64,000 nt of DNA from Sva-07 sp963728355 (GCA_963728355.1 CAVSJQ010000002.1:310001-374000); one strand, 5' to 3'; positions 42,480 through 51,367 are shown, numbered from the stretch's first letter. Notes: generated from the letters alone by a model not told the origin. Numbers and translations are program-made.

Positions 42480-42523
42480 AGCGATGAGCGAAAAGCCCGG
42501 ATTGGGGCGGTTGGCTCATCGCT
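42480..42523. repeat. 44-nt palindromic repeat family 2, copy 3
   Basis: Perfect outer arms AGCGATGAGC and GCTCATCGCT with inner GCCCGG/TTGGGGCGG. It lies 8 bp after the P-loop NTPase stop and before the acyl-CoA dehydrogenase gene, in the same orientation as copies 1 and 2. Confidence 0.85.
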
Positions 42524-42605
42524 GGTGGTGGTCTGAGTCGTCGCGCGGGCAGGCGGTCGGAGAAGATGGCGGCGTCCTGTTGCCTGCACCCGAGGTTCGC
42601 TCACC

Positions 42606-44762
42606 ATGTCGATCGCCATCACCGAGGACCACCGTTCGCTCGCCGAGACCGTGCGCAGCTTCGCCGACAAGCGCAACCTGCGCGGCGCCGCTCGTGAGCG
42701 CCTCGAAACGTCCGGCGACTCACTGCCGGAGTTCTGGGCCGAGCTGGCGGAACTCGGTTGGCTCGGGTTGCACCTGCCCGAGGATGTCGGCGGATCCGGT
42801 TACGGGATCGAGGAATTGGTCGTCGTGGTGGAGGAGCTCGCCCGAGCCGTTGCGCCGGGCCCGTTCGTGCCGACGGTGATCGCCAGTGCGGTGATCGCAG
42901 CGGCCGGCGATGACGACCTGCGGTCGCGGGTGCTGCCCGGGCTGGCCGACGGCTCGGTTGTCGGGGCGGTCGCACTCGGTGGTTCGGTGACGGTGTCCGA
43001 CGGCGTCGCCTCGGGCGATGTCGGGGCGGTGTCGGGCGCCGGTGGAGCGTCGTTGATTCTCGTGCCGGTCGGTGACGACGTGGTCGTGGTCGACGCAGCC
43101 GGCCAGGGCGTCGAGGTCGACACGCCCCCCAGCCTCGACCCGACCCGGCGCAGCGCACGCGTCACCCTCGATGGTGCGCCGGTCACCGTGATGCCCGGCG
43201 CGCGCCGCTCCCTCGTCGATCTGGCTCGCGTGCTCCTGTCGGCCGATGCGGTCGGCGTCGCCCGCGAGTGCACGCAGATGGGTGCCGAGTACTCGAAGGA
43301 GCGCATCCAGTTCGGCCGTCCGATCGCGATGTACCAGGCGGTCAAGCACCATTGCGCCAACATGGCCGTGGCCACCGAACTGGCCACCAGTGCGGTGTGG
43401 GATGCCGCGCGAGCGTCGGCGACAGGTGGCGACCAGCTGAGCTGGGCGGCAGCCGTCGCAGCAACGCTCGCCGCGCCCGCTGCCGATCTGTGCGCCAACT
43501 TGAACACCCAGGTGCACGGCGGCATCGCCATCACGTGGGAGCACGACGCCCACCTGTACATGCGTCGGGCGACGACCCTGCTGCACTACGTCGCCGCCGC
43601 CGAAGCCGCCGAGGAACTGACCGACCTCGCCCGTCGTGGCGTCGTCCGCGAGAAGGCGATCGAGCTGCCGCCCGAGGCGGAGGCGATCCGTGACGAGGTG
43701 CGCGCGTTCGCTCAGAGCATCGAGGACCTGCCGCCCGATGAGCAGCGCAGCCGCCTGATCGAGACCGGCTACGTGATGCCGCACTGGCCGAAGCCCTACG
43801 GGCGCGCCGCCGGTGCGGTCGAGCAGCTCGTCATCGAGCAGGAGTTCGCCGACGCAGGAGTCACCCGGCCCGCCTACGGCATCACGGCGTGGAACATCCT
43901 GACGATCATCCAGTATGCGACCCAGGATCAGATCGACCGCTGGGTGCGGCCGGCGCTGAACCAGGACGTCATCTGGTGTCAGCTCTTCAGCGAGCCCGAT
44001 GCCGGCTCCGATGCTGCCGGCGTCAAGACCAAGGCGACGCGCGTCGACGGTGGCTGGCTCGTCAACGGCCAGAAGGTGTGGACCAGCGGCGCCCACGTCG
44101 CCCGCATGGGATTCGCCACGGTGCGCACGAACCCCGACGTACCCAAGCACGACGGCATCACGATGATGGCGATCGACATGCACGCCGACGGCGTCGAGGT
44201 GCGCCCGCTGAAGCAGACGTCGGGAGCCTCGGACTTCAACGAGGTCTTCTTCAACGACGTGTTCGTGCCCGACGACGACGTGGTCGGCCCGGTCGACGGT
44301 GGCTGGACGGTGGCCCGGGCGACGCTCGGCAACGAGAGCGTCAGCATCGGTGGAGGAACCGGCGGCATGACGATGCCGGGCACGGCGTTGATCGCCCCGT
44401 TCGACGCTCACCCGGATCGGCTGGACGGCGGTGCCGCCCGCATCGGCCGGTACATCGCCGAACATCAGGCCATGGGTCTGCTCAACCTGCGCAGCGCCAA
44501 TCGTGCGGTCGCGGGCGGCGAGCCGGGACCGGAGGGGGCCATGACCAAGCTGGTGCTCTCCGAGATCGGCCACGAGGCCGCGGCGATCATGACGGAACTC
44601 AACGGGCCGGACTCGGTGTTCATGGACGGCCCGGGAGCGATGAGCAACCTGCTCGTCCTCATGCACCGCGGCATGTCGATCGCCGGCGGGACGTCGGAGA
44701 TCAAGCGCAACCAGATCGGCGAACGGATCCTCGGTCTACCCCGGGATCCACTCCTCAAGTAG
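42606..44762 (+). CDS. Fused two-domain acyl-CoA dehydrogenase (FadE34-like)
   Basis: A 718-aa flavoprotein made of two tandem ACAD units. The first (about 1-345) has LAELGWLGLHLPEDVGGSGYG and YSKERIQFGRPIAMYQAVKH. The second (about 355-718) has TAWNILTIIQYATQDQIDRW, QLFSEPDAGSDAAGVKTKA, VNGQKVWTSGAH, and GTSEIKRNQIGERILGLPRD. M. tuberculosis FadE34 (ChsE3) is a comparable single-chain fusion of the usual alpha2beta2 pair and acts on sterol side-chain CoA esters; a similar bulky substrate is possible but unproven. No steroid gene is adjacent. Confidence 0.92.
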   Translation: MSIAITEDHRSLAETVRSFADKRNLRGAARERLETSGDSLPEFWAELAELGWLGLHLPEDVGGSGYGIEELVVVVEELARAVAPGPFVPTVIASAVIAAAGDDDLRSRVLPGLADGSVVGAVALGGSVTVSDGVASGDVGAVSGAGGASLILVPVGDDVVVVDAAGQGVEVDTPPSLDPTRRSARVTLDGAPVTVMPGARRSLVDLARVLLSADAVGVARECTQMGAEYSKERIQFGRPIAMYQAVKHHCANMAVATELATSAVWDAARASATGGDQLSWAAAVAATLAAPAADLCANLNTQVHGGIAITWEHDAHLYMRRATTLLHYVAAAEAAEELTDLARRGVVREKAIELPPEAEAIRDEVRAFAQSIEDLPPDEQRSRLIETGYVMPHWPKPYGRAAGAVEQLVIEQEFADAGVTRPAYGITAWNILTIIQYATQDQIDRWVRPALNQDVIWCQLFSEPDAGSDAAGVKTKATRVDGGWLVNGQKVWTSGAHVARMGFATVRTNPDVPKHDGITMMAIDMHADGVEVRPLKQTSGASDFNEVFFNDVFVPDDDVVGPVDGGWTVARATLGNESVSIGGGTGGMTMPGTALIAPFDAHPDRLDGGAARIGRYIAEHQAMGLLNLRSANRAVAGGEPGPEGAMTKLVLSEIGHEAAAIMTELNGPDSVFMDGPGAMSNLLVLMHRGMSIAGGTSEIKRNQIGERILGLPRDPLLK

Positions 44763-44773
44763 GCCGAGCGGCG

Positions 44774-44808
44774 GTGTGTCAGCCGGGGTCTGACCCCTGG
44801 CGACACAC
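44774..44808 (-). repeat. REP-like palindrome, copy 7 (variant arms)
   Basis: Arms GTGTGTC and GACACAC flank the core GGGGTCAGACCCC (minus-strand reading). It lies between the convergent acyl-CoA dehydrogenase and metallopeptidase genes, 11 nt from the former stop. The inner arm base pair changes (TC/GA for AC/GT) are compensatory. Confidence 0.85.
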
Positions 44809-44859
44809 GTCCACCTCACGGGCGGTGTGTGTCCGCCACCTGCGCTGACGCACCGGTTC

Positions 44860-45777
44860 TCACGGAGCAAGGGCGCCGTCGAACGTCCGGCACTCCTCGG
44901 GGTCGCCCGCGGAGAATCCCGTCTCGAACCACCTGCGTCGTTGTTCGGCGCTGCCGTGGGTGAAGCTCTCCGGGTCGACGTCCTGACCGGCGGCCTCCAT
45001 GATCCGGTCGTCGCCGACCGCTTCGGCCGCCCCGAGCGCCTCGTCGATCTCGCCGGGTCCGTCGAACAGGCCACGCTCGGCGACCGACGCCGCCCACGCC
45101 CCGGCGAAGCAGTCGGCCTGGAGCTCGAGCGCCACGCTGAAGTCGTTGGCCGAACCGGGCGACTGCTGCTGGAGCTGGCGGACGCGACCGTTGATGCCGG
45201 TGACGTTCTGGACGTGGTGGCCGTACTCGTGGGCGACGATGTACTGGGCGGCCAGGTCGCCGGTGGCACCGAACTCGCTCTGGAGCCGCTGCAGGAAGTC
45301 GAGGTCGAAGTACACGAGCTGGTCGGCGGGACAGTAGAACGGCCCGGTCTCGGCGGAGGCTCGTCCGCAGCCGGTGCGGGTGGCGCCGGAGAAGAACACG
45401 GTGTCGGTGCCGGGGAACGCGCCCTGGAACGATGCCGGGTATTGGCGTTCCCAGTAGAGCGAGACGTCGTCGACGGCGCCGCACACCACCTGCTCGATCT
45501 CGGTCACGCAGGCGGTCGGGCCCGAGGACTCCCCGGGGGCCGGATCGACGAGGTCCCCGTCGCCGGCGTCGAGGAGCTGCGGCAGGATCGCGATGGCGGC
45601 GATCAGGAGTAGCCCGATGATCCCTCCGCCGGCGCCGACGCCGACCGGGATGCCACGGCCACCGCTGCGCCTCCCGAATCCACCGCCAAAGGGGAAGCCG
45701 GTGCCGCTCCCTGTTCGGCCGGAGGCGCTGCGCCGGTCTCGGACTCTGCTGGATCGGCTCGATCGGATCTTGGTCAC
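44860..45777 (-). CDS. Neutral zinc metallopeptidase (YpfJ family)
   Basis: A 305-aa membrane-anchored peptidase-like protein. A basic/Gly-rich N-terminus (SRVRDRRSASGRTG) precedes one membrane helix (GIIGLLLIAAIAILPQLL). The extracytoplasmic domain has the zinc motif in YIVAHEYGHHVQNVTG with a distal ligand in LELQADCFAGAWA, and conserved Cys pairs. GTG 45777 is chosen because the family start resembles a short basic segment before RDRR; GTG 45792 is also open. Biological substrate unknown. Confidence 0.9.
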   Translation of the reverse strand: MTKIRSSRSSRVRDRRSASGRTGSGTGFPFGGGFGRRSGGRGIPVGVGAGGGIIGLLLIAAIAILPQLLDAGDGDLVDPAPGESSGPTACVTEIEQVVCGAVDDVSLYWERQYPASFQGAFPGTDTVFFSGATRTGCGRASAETGPFYCPADQLVYFDLDFLQRLQSEFGATGDLAAQYIVAHEYGHHVQNVTGINGRVRQLQQQSPGSANDFSVALELQADCFAGAWAASVAERGLFDGPGEIDEALGAAEAVGDDRIMEAAGQDVDPESFTHGSAEQRRRWFETGFSAGDPEECRTFDGALAP

Positions 45778-45878
45778 ATCGAATGCTTCCACCGATGGCG
45801 AGGACCGAACCCGGACGTACCAGATGGCGGCGAATGGCGGACCGAAAGGCTCGTGTCGAGGCGGCGGTGTCGACGACA

Positions 45879-46406
45879 ATGCCGTGTGGCTGTCGTGTCG
45901 GGGTGTGCTCGTTGAATCTCGACGGCGGCATCCACGAGATTCCCTTGCCTCCGCCGGCGCAGGGGCGGCTGTGGTTGTGTGGAAAACACGCGATCGCTCC
46001 CGATCCGGAACGGTTGATGGCCCGCACCGGGGCCGACGGCGTGGTCTGCCTCAATGAGGAGCACGAACTCGCCGAGCGGTATCCCGGCTACGTGACCTGG
46101 CTCCGGCGGCAGCACTCCCGGCGGGTCCTCTGGCACCCCGTTCCCGATCTGGACGCGCCGGCCCTCGCCGACTTCGAGCCGGTGCTGTCCGAGCTGGTCG
46201 ACCGCGTCGTGGCGGGGGACCGCCTGATCGTGCACTGCGGCGCCGGTATCGGCCGAGCCGGCACGACGGCGGTTGCCGTGCTGGTGTCCCTGGCGGTCCC
46301 GCTCGACGAAGCGCTGGAGCATGTGCGGCGTCACCGTCCCGCCGCAGGACCGGAGGTCGGTGCGCAACTGGAGCTGGTGCGGCGGCTCCACGAACGCCGG
46401 GCATGA
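45879..46406 (+). CDS. Protein-tyrosine/dual-specificity phosphatase-like protein
   Basis: A roughly 175-aa phosphatase with the complete P-loop H-C120-G-A-G-I-G-R-A-G-T and a WHPVPDLDAPALADF segment upstream that fits the general-acid loop. It is cytoplasmic. The start is uncertain: ATG 45879, GTG 45903 and TTG 45912 are in frame, and sequence before 45879 has no similarity. It is divergent from the metallopeptidase gene. Substrate could be a phosphoprotein or another phosphomonoester. Confidence 0.83.
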   Translation: MPCGCRVGVCSLNLDGGIHEIPLPPPAQGRLWLCGKHAIAPDPERLMARTGADGVVCLNEEHELAERYPGYVTWLRRQHSRRVLWHPVPDLDAPALADFEPVLSELVDRVVAGDRLIVHCGAGIGRAGTTAVAVLVSLAVPLDEALEHVRRHRPAAGPEVGAQLELVRRLHERRA

Positions 46407-46473
46407 CGGCGCCCTGCGCCTCCCGACCACCCACCGGCTCGCACCGGTCGCCGGACCCGCCGCGGTCGGCGCC

Positions 46474-47334
46474 TCACTCGCCGCGGAACACCGGTGCGCG
46501 CTTCTCGACGAACGCGGCCGCGGCCTCGCGGTGATCCGCGGTCGACATCGAGCGGACCATGGCGGTCGCCTCGGCGTCGAGCGCCGTCGCGAGGTCCGAG
46601 ACGACGGCCCGATTGAGGTTCTCCTTCATCAACCGCTGGGCGATCGGCGCCCCGGCTGCGATGCGCCGACACCAGTCGAGCGCGTGCTCCTCGAAGCCGT
46701 CATCGGGGAGGACCGCATTGACCATGCCGATCTCCATCGCCTCGCGGGCGGAGAGACGTGGTGACGTGAAGTACAGCTCCTTCGCCTTGGCCGTACCGAC
46801 GAGGTGGGTGAGGAACCATGACCCGCCGAAGTCGCCGGAGGCCCCGACGTTCGCGAACGCAGTGACGATGATCGCCCGTTCGGCGGCGACACGCAGGTCT
46901 GCGGCCAGCGCAATCGAGAGTCCCGCGCCGGCCGCGGCGCCCGGCAGGACCGCGACGACCGGCTTGGGGAACTGGTGGAGCGCCAGCGACACGTCGCGTT
47001 GAGATCGTCGCAGCCCGGCGACCTGGTCCTCGACGCCTCCTTCCCGGCCGCGCCGAGGCGCTCCGGTGCGGTGCGATTCGTTCATGCCCTTCACGTCGCC
47101 GCCGGCACAGAAGGCACCGCCGGCGCCGGTGACCACGAGCACCCGCACGTCGGGATCGCTCGCCAGTGTGGGCAGGGCCCTCCCGAAGCCGGCGTACATC
47201 GGATCGGAGAGTGCGTTGCGGCGATCGGGCCGGTTGAACGTGATGATGCCGAGGTGCCCGTCGATCTCCGCCAGCAGGTCGTCCGTGCCGGTGTCGATCG
47301 CTCGTCTCGACGGGTCGTGCGATGCGTTCGTCAT
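46474..47334 (-). CDS. Enoyl-CoA hydratase/isomerase family protein
   Basis: A 286-aa crotonase-fold protein. ITFNRPDRRNALSDPMYAGF and VTGAGGAFCAGGDVKGM give the first oxyanion-hole strand; PKPVVAVLPGAAAGAGLSIALAADLRVA gives the second. The segment ANVGASGDFGGSWFLTHLVG occupies the catalytic-glutamate position but has aspartate rather than the usual glutamate, so plain hydratase activity is uncertain. REAMEIGMVNAVLPDD completes the fold. ATG 47334 is the natural start. Confidence 0.9.
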   Translation of the reverse strand: MTNASHDPSRRAIDTGTDDLLAEIDGHLGIITFNRPDRRNALSDPMYAGFGRALPTLASDPDVRVLVVTGAGGAFCAGGDVKGMNESHRTGAPRRGREGGVEDQVAGLRRSQRDVSLALHQFPKPVVAVLPGAAAGAGLSIALAADLRVAAERAIIVTAFANVGASGDFGGSWFLTHLVGTAKAKELYFTSPRLSAREAMEIGMVNAVLPDDGFEEHALDWCRRIAAGAPIAQRLMKENLNRAVVSDLATALDAEATAMVRSMSTADHREAAAAFVEKRAPVFRGE

Positions 47335-47402
47335 CGACCCATCCTGTCGCGCGCCGGGCCTCGGTCCGTTGCCGTAGGCCCGATCGGCGGCGTCGAGGGC
47401 GT

Positions 47403-47807
47403 CTACGGCCTCGTCCCGGCCTGGCGCCGGGCATCGAGTTCGGCGGCGAGCTCCTCGGGCTGCTCGACGGTCACCGTCACCGCCGGATGGCGGATCACGC
47501 CGAGCGGGTCGATACCGGCCACCGGTCGATCGAACTGGATGCAGAGGCCCCGATCGCCGTTGGTGGCGAACGTGAGACCCCGGTCGGCGAACGACAGGTG
47601 GGCCGGCCCCGCGGTCTTCACGAATCCGTACGGGCCCGTGATCCGCGATCCGGTGACGTTGCGCAGCGGCGTCCGCACGATCCACGGCCCGAACCGGATC
47701 CGCAGCTCACCGTCGTCGACCACGACACCACTCGTCGCCCGCGTGACGCCGAACAGCAGCGCAGGCGCACGGTAGGCGTCGGCGAACGCGAAATCGAAGC
47801 GCATCAT
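47403..47807 (-). CDS. Hypothetical protein, conserved-looking
   Basis: A 134-aa protein beginning MMRFDFAFADAYRAPALLFGV. It is beta-rich (GELRIRFGPWIVRTPLRNVTG, AHLSFADRGLTFATN, LCIQFDRPVAGIDPLG), which suggests a small beta-barrel or PH-like fold. No catalytic motif or signal peptide is visible and I do not recognise a named family. It lies 18 bp from the HNH-ChaB gene on the same strand. Confidence 0.7.
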   Translation of the reverse strand: MMRFDFAFADAYRAPALLFGVTRATSGVVVDDGELRIRFGPWIVRTPLRNVTGSRITGPYGFVKTAGPAHLSFADRGLTFATNGDRGLCIQFDRPVAGIDPLGVIRHPAVTVTVEQPEELAAELDARRQAGTRP

Positions 47808-47825
47808 CGTCGGGTCGACCCGACG

Positions 47826-48605
47826 TCAGTCCTGCTTGCGGGCGATCGCCTGCGCAAGCTCCTGCTTGGTCATCTTCGACCGGCCGGAGACATCGAGCTT
47901 CTTCGCACGCTCGTACAACTCGTCCTTGGTGTGGCCCTTGACGTCGACGCCGCCGGCGGTCTCGCCGCTGTCTCGGCTTCCGGCCGCCCGTGAATCGGAG
48001 GGCCCCTTCTCGTCCTTCGGCTCCCAGTGGTCGCCGACCTTCTCGTACGAATGCTTGACCGCCGAGTAGGCGGTGCGATGGGCGCGCTCCTCGGAGTCGT
48101 ACTCCTCGTGCGCAGAGTCGAGCGCCTTTTCGTAGGTGCGCTGCGCCTTGTCGGGTGAGCGCTTCAGCGTCCCTGGCAGATCTTCCTTGCTGGTGGGCAT
48201 GTTCACCTCCATCTGGGTCGCGGGTCGCCCGCTGGGATCCGGATACCCGAGGGTCGGATCCCGCAAACGGCCGAGCGACTCCTGGATCTCCCGGTGCCGC
48301 AACAGGAACGTGCGCTCGTCGAGCTTCTTGCGGCGCATCCAGCTGGTGACCTCGTCGTTGCACTTGCTCGCATTGCAGGAGCGACACGCCGGTGCGATGT
48401 TCGTGAGCGTGTACCGGCCGCCTCGTGAGAGGGCGAGCACGCAGTCGCGCTGCAGCGGCACGCCGGTCGTCGCGCAGTAGGCGCAGCCGCCCCAGGCGGT
48501 CGTCAGCGCCGACCATTCCTCGACGGAGAGATCATGCTCGACCCGCTTCATCCGACGTGTGCGTCGGCGGGCGGCCCGAGCGGCACGGCTGCGATTCACC
48601 GCCAT
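47826..48605 (-). CDS. HNH endonuclease-ChaB fusion ORF
   Basis: A single 259-aa frame with two recognisable parts. Residues 1-115 hold an HNH module with two Cys pairs (GGCAYCATTG and APACRSCNASKCND) and a basic N-terminus. From MPTSKEDLPGTLKRSPDKAQ (start codon at 48200) the sequence is a ChaB protein with a C-terminal Rho-N-like TKDELYERAKKLDVSGRSKM segment. A perfect GGAGGTG lies 5-6 nt before the internal ATG 48200, so ChaB (124 aa) can probably also be made alone. TACGCT is 6 nt upstream of ATG 48605. Confidence 0.8.
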   Translation of the reverse strand: MAVNRSRAARAARRRTRRMKRVEHDLSVEEWSALTTAWGGCAYCATTGVPLQRDCVLALSRGGRYTLTNIAPACRSCNASKCNDEVTSWMRRKKLDERTFLLRHREIQESLGRLRDPTLGYPDPSGRPATQMEVNMPTSKEDLPGTLKRSPDKAQRTYEKALDSAHEEYDSEERAHRTAYSAVKHSYEKVGDHWEPKDEKGPSDSRAAGSRDSGETAGGVDVKGHTKDELYERAKKLDVSGRSKMTKQELAQAIARKQD

Positions 48606-48611
48606 GACCAG

Positions 48612-48617
48612 AGCGTA
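48612..48617 (-). promoter_or_regulatory. Candidate -10 box TACGCT for the HNH-ChaB ORF
   Basis: Six nt upstream of ATG 48605 on the minus strand; no Shine-Dalgarno is present. It separates this ORF from the degraded sulfotransferase frame that runs into it. Confidence 0.45.
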
Positions 48618-48705
48618 GGTGGCGCCGACCGAACGAGTGCGGACAGGCGACCCGGCGGGGCGGGCAGCGTCACTCGCCGGTCTGCGACCGTGCGCCGCAG
48701 CCCGT

Positions 48706-49606
48706 GATCGTTCGCACGCCGTCCGGTACAGCTCGACGAGATCGTCGAGTTCGTCGGCTCCGGCGCTGTTGAAGTCCCAGTCGGCGTCGTCCTCCCACGG
48801 CGCCGACGCCCACGGCTCCGGATCGCCCCGGCCGGCGAAACGGTCGTGGAACCACGTGTCCTCGACCGTGAGGTGTTCGGCCCACTCGCCCGTGGCTCCC
48901 GAGCGGAAGAAGTGCGCCGGGTCCTTCCAATGGGCGGACTTGGAGATGTCGGGAGCGACCTCGTGGGCGCGGTCGCGCATGCGGGCGATGCCGGCTTCCG
49001 GTGCCAATTGCGCGAACCGCTCCGGGTCGAGGTCGAATCCGCAGAGCCCGCCGAGACGGACCATCTCCGCCACGAGATCGCGCTGGTGGTCGAGGAAGTG
49101 GAACAGGCCGACATGCGGCTGATGCCGGCGTTCCCATCCTGTGGCGAGATGGTGCAGCACGCTGGCCAGCGACACCATCTCGGAGGTCGACGGCGCCGCC
49201 TCGATGAACAGGCGGAACCGCACCGCCGGATCGGTCTCGGGTGGCTCGTCGTCTGCGTTGTCGACCACGTCGTCGAGGCCCACCGCCTCCGCTCGATGGC
49301 GCACGATGACCTTGCCGTCGATGTTGGGCCGTCGATGTTGGCAAGATGGTGTTCCCACGACACCAGCACGTCGCGCGGGTCGCGTCCCACCACCACGTAG
49401 ACGACGTCGTCCCGCAGCGGGAGTCCGTCGAGCGGGGTGTGGGTCTTGATGAACCGGCGGTGGGTCTGGCGGTCGTAGATCGAGAACACCTCGTCCTCCG
49501 ACCGAATCCTTGCAGGTCGTGCACGAGTGGCCGTCCCGGCCGCTGGCGCCCCCGACGGTTTCCGTCCCGACCAAGGACCCTGGCGTCCGTCGCGGAATCG
49601 TTGCAC
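48706..49606 (-). pseudogene. Sulfotransferase-domain gene, truncated and frameshifted
   Basis: The N-terminal visible part (RQTHRRFIKTHTPLDGLPLRDDVVYVVVGRDPRDVLVSWEHH, split by motif) is in one frame. The rest (TDPAVRFRLFIEA, FHFLDHQRDLVAEMVRLGGLCGF, WEDDADWDFNSAG) is in another. The switch coincides with a 14-bp tandem duplication at 49314-49341; removing one unit restores HHLANIDGKVIVRHR. The 5'-PAPS-binding loop expected about 60 residues upstream is absent, and the second frame has no stop before the HNH start. It is probably a dead gene, unless the duplication is an assembly error. Confidence 0.78.
49314..49341. repeat. Perfect 14-bp tandem duplication
   Basis: GCCGTCGATGTTGG occurs twice head to tail (49314-49327, 49328-49341). 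Fourteen is not a multiple of three, so it shifts the sulfotransferase frame. Confidence 0.95.
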
Positions 49607-49615
49607 GGTCCGGGT

Positions 49616-50920
49616 GTGGACGTGCGCCGCCGCCTGATCGTCGCCATGATCGTCACGCTGAGCGCCGTCTCCCTGGCGTCGTGCAGCCAGTCGAACGACG
49701 ATGTGACGACGGCGGTGCCGGTGGGGTCGTCCGGTGAGGATCGGGTGCTTCGCGATCTCGACGTCGGTGGACGCGACACCCACGTCTTCCTGCCCGCCGG
49801 GTCGGATCCGGATGTCGCGGTGCCGGTGGTGATCATGCTCCACGGAACGGCGGCGGACCGCACGAAGATGGAACCGCTTGCAGCAGCGGTGGCGGACTCG
49901 GGTGCGCTCGTCTACGTTCCGACATGGCCGGTGATCGACCAGGTGCAGCCATACCCGCTGGACGAGGGCGACGAGCCGTACCGCCGCCAGTCCGAAGCCG
50001 TGATCTGCGTGCTCAGGGACGTCAAGCGGACGGCGGCCGAACTCGGCGGCGATCCGGGCGACGTCTCGCTCCTCGGATCGTCCGGGGGCGCCTGGTTGGG
50101 TGCGCGGGTGTCCGTCGTTGCCCAGCCACCCTGGTCCGGCATCAGCTGCGACGCCGGGATCGACCACCGGCCCCAGCGGTTCATCGGCCTGGCGGGCGAC
50201 TATGGCGGCGTATACCAGTACGTGACGCCAGGCTCGGAGCTCTCCGGCCCGTACGACGCGCTCACCATCGAGCCGACGAACCGGGATCTCGAGGTGTGGT
50301 TGCTCCACGGCCAGAACGACGAATCGGTCGACGTGCGGATCTCGGCGCGCTTCGTCGACCACCTCGCCGAGGCAGGTCTCGACGCGCAGTTGCTCACCAC
50401 CGACACCGACCACATCGCCCAACTCGACATGTCGACGCCGGCGGGCAGGTTCACCGCAGCCAGGGTCGTGGCGATCGTCCATGGGCGAGCGGAGCCGCAG
50501 TGGTGGCCGGGGACGTCGCCAGACGTCACCTTGACGCTCACACCCCAGGAACGGTGTCTCCATGCCGGGCCCGAGACGTGGCCCGTCGACCGGTCGATCA
50601 CCATCCGGCTGGAGAACGCCACCGACCTCGAGGCCACGTTCGCCATGGTGAGTGTCCTGCCGGGCCTCGAGATCACCCGGGAGGAAGCGGTCGCGAGCAG
50701 GGGCGTCCTCGACATCCACGTCCCCGAATGGTCGGATTGGCCCGGGCTCCGTCCGGTGCCTGCCCGTGAGACACGGACGCTGCACTTCGCGTTCGTGGAA
50801 GCGGACCAGAGCTTCGTGCTCTACTGCCACCGTGAGCCGGTGCCCGGCCGCACCGGGACGGACTGGATCCCGACCGCCGTCCTCGCGCCGAGCGAGGCGT
50901 CGACCGTCATGGCCGACTGA
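49616..50920 (+). CDS. Alpha/beta-hydrolase-fold lipoprotein
   Basis: A 434-aa exported protein. RRRLIVAMIVTLSAVSLASC is a lipoprotein signal. The hydrolase domain has PVVIMLHGTAADRTKMEPLA (oxyanion region), the nucleophile elbow LLGSSGGAWLG, the acid in LLHGQNDESVD and the histidine in TDTDHIAQLD, as in esterase D/PHB-depolymerase-like enzymes. The last 130 residues form a separate beta-rich domain of unknown role. GTG 49616 and GTG 49622 are both possible. It diverges from the sulfotransferase remnant. Confidence 0.8.
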   Translation: MDVRRRLIVAMIVTLSAVSLASCSQSNDDVTTAVPVGSSGEDRVLRDLDVGGRDTHVFLPAGSDPDVAVPVVIMLHGTAADRTKMEPLAAAVADSGALVYVPTWPVIDQVQPYPLDEGDEPYRRQSEAVICVLRDVKRTAAELGGDPGDVSLLGSSGGAWLGARVSVVAQPPWSGISCDAGIDHRPQRFIGLAGDYGGVYQYVTPGSELSGPYDALTIEPTNRDLEVWLLHGQNDESVDVRISARFVDHLAEAGLDAQLLTTDTDHIAQLDMSTPAGRFTAARVVAIVHGRAEPQWWPGTSPDVTLTLTPQERCLHAGPETWPVDRSITIRLENATDLEATFAMVSVLPGLEITREEAVASRGVLDIHVPEWSDWPGLRPVPARETRTLHFAFVEADQSFVLYCHREPVPGRTGTDWIPTAVLAPSEASTVMAD

Positions 50921-50998
50921 TGGCGCCGAACGACCCTGGTGCCGATGGGCGAGCGTGCGTACCGTGGAATGCGAGACACACAGTGAGAGGAGGTTCTC

Positions 50999-51367
50999 AT
51001 GGCTGGTCGCATGTCCGCAGACGAGGTGCTCACGTCGATCAGGGGCACCAAGGACTCGTTGTCGGTGCGCCGAGCGTTCGGTGATCCCTACGAGATCGAC
51101 GGCGTCACGGTGATTCCGGTGGCACGCGTCGCCGGCGGTGCCGGCGGGGGAGGGGGTGAGGGCGTCGACGACGAGGGCGCTTCGGGTGGAGGATTCGGTA
51201 CCGGCTTCGGAATGGGCGTCGTCCCGATCGGGGTCTACGAGGTACGCGGCGATCACGTCGAGTGGAAACCGGCGGTCGATGTCAACCGTCTGATCAAGGG
51301 CGGCCAGGTGCTGACCGGAATCATCGCCGTGTGCATCGCGCTCGTGATGCGTGCACGCTCCAGGTGA
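50999..51367 (+). CDS. GerW/YtfJ family protein
   Basis: A 122-aa protein matching the GerW (YtfJ) family: SLSVRRAFGDPYEIDGVTVIPVARV, a glycine-rich stretch, then FGMGVVPIGVYEV and VDVNRLIKGGQVLTG, ending in a short hydrophobic segment. In Bacillus the family is linked to spore germination, but relatives occur widely in non-sporulating actinobacteria, where the function is unknown. A strong GAGAGGAGG Shine-Dalgarno and TACCGT farther upstream mark a normal leader-bearing gene. Confidence 0.85.
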   Translation: MAGRMSADEVLTSIRGTKDSLSVRRAFGDPYEIDGVTVIPVARVAGGAGGGGGEGVDDEGASGGGFGTGFGMGVVPIGVYEVRGDHVEWKPAVDVNRLIKGGQVLTGIIAVCIALVMRARSR

